6,601 nucleotides of DNA from Actinomycetota bacterium. Its GTDB lineage: Bacteria > Actinomycetota > Acidimicrobiia > Acidimicrobiales > Ilumatobacteraceae. The notes under the pieces were generated by a model. The model was given only the letters and a program-made list of their open reading frames with translations. It was not told the origin of the DNA and ran no database searches. Both the position numbers and the translations under genes were made by a program. Positions 6,381-6,601 of the stretch are shown in pieces. Numbering within the stretch: position 1 is the stretch's first letter; each line of letters opens with the position of its first letter. The stretch is from the NCBI GenBank assembly GCA_009701105.1, contig WLKU01000075.1, positions 1 to 6,601 of the forward strand, in the 5' to 3' direction.

Positions 6381-6601
6381 ATGGAAATTTCGGATCTCGT
6401 TGAACAAACAGTCACTACTTGGTCGGCCGAACGGCCTGACATTGACTTCACGGCTATGTCAACCGCCCTGATGGTCAACCTTCTCGTCGCAAAACAACTT
6501 GAAATAACGAATCAGCACATGTTGGAACTTGGCGTCACGCTTGGCGAATTTGATGTGCTCGCAACTCTGCGCCGTCACGGGAAGAACGGCGTCTTAATGC
6601 C
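6381..6601 (+). CDS. MarR-family transcriptional regulator, N-terminal part (runs off the window)
   Basis: The visible 73 codons encode the N-terminal helix of a MarR-type dimeric winged-helix regulator. TVTTWSAERPDIDFTAM (about residues 10-26) is followed by LLVAKQLE and then LGVTLGEFDVLATLRRHG (about 50-67), the family's hallmark entry into the DNA-binding domain. The DNA-recognition helix and wing lie beyond the window edge. ATG 6381 is chosen because it begins close to the family's usual N-terminus and follows a TATGTT box by 7 nt. ATG 6369 is an in-frame alternative that adds four residues, and neither has a well-spaced ribosome site. The gene is divergent from the five-gene aromatic operon, with a perfect palindrome between them. 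It is therefore the likely repressor of that operon and of itself, responding to a phenolic or aromatic-acid ligand as many MarR relatives do. The ligand is not known. Confidence 0.85.
   Translation, partial: MEISDLVEQTVTTWSAERPDIDFTAMSTALMVNLLVAKQLEITNQHMLELGVTLGEFDVLATLRRHGKNGVLM

Overview
This 6.6 kb window is a dense bacterial chromosomal segment of moderate GC. It holds two gene blocks that meet tail to tail near position 1620. Nothing seen indicates a mobile element, CRISPR array, tRNA or rRNA. Protein style, TANNNT -10 boxes 6-7 nt before several starts, and compact spacing suggest an actinobacterium, perhaps a moderate-GC aquatic lineage such as Acidimicrobiia. That placement is inference, not demonstrated.

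Left block, + strand, about 88-1606: a rhodanese-domain tRNA uridine-34 hydroxylase (TrhO/YceA family) followed 10 nt later by a HAD enzyme of the ThrH type (phosphoserine phosphatase / phosphoserine:homoserine phosphotransferase). The trhO reading frame has no ATG, GTG or TTG at its natural N-terminus. The best-placed initiation site is an ATC at 88. Positions 1-87 hold no gene I can support. Frames there are open only for a few codons, and a possible -10 element lies at 75-80.

Right block, - strand, 6322 down to 1635: five closely packed genes in the order FAH-family hydrolase, two-domain extradiol (VOC) ring-cleavage dioxygenase, SDR-family protein, FAD-dependent aromatic hydroxylase and SRPBCC-fold protein. 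Gaps are 2, 9, 15 and 21 nt, so this is very probably one operon. The logic reads as an aromatic (phenol-like) degradation module. The flavin monooxygenase would add a hydroxyl to the ring, the extradiol dioxygenase would open the catechol, and the FAH-fold enzyme would process the ring-opened keto acid. The SDR has lost the canonical YxxxK catalytic pair, and the SRPBCC protein has no assignable reaction. The substrate is unknown. No separate hydratase or aldolase is present, so the pathway is either completed elsewhere or unusual.

Control region, 6323-6380: a divergently transcribed MarR-family regulator starts at about 6381 and runs off the window. Between it and the operon lies a perfect 9-bp inverted repeat with a 3-nt centre (6336-6356). 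It sits exactly between a consensus-like -35 (TTGACA) and -10 (TAGTAT) for the operon, as expected for a MarR operator that represses the operon and probably the regulator itself.
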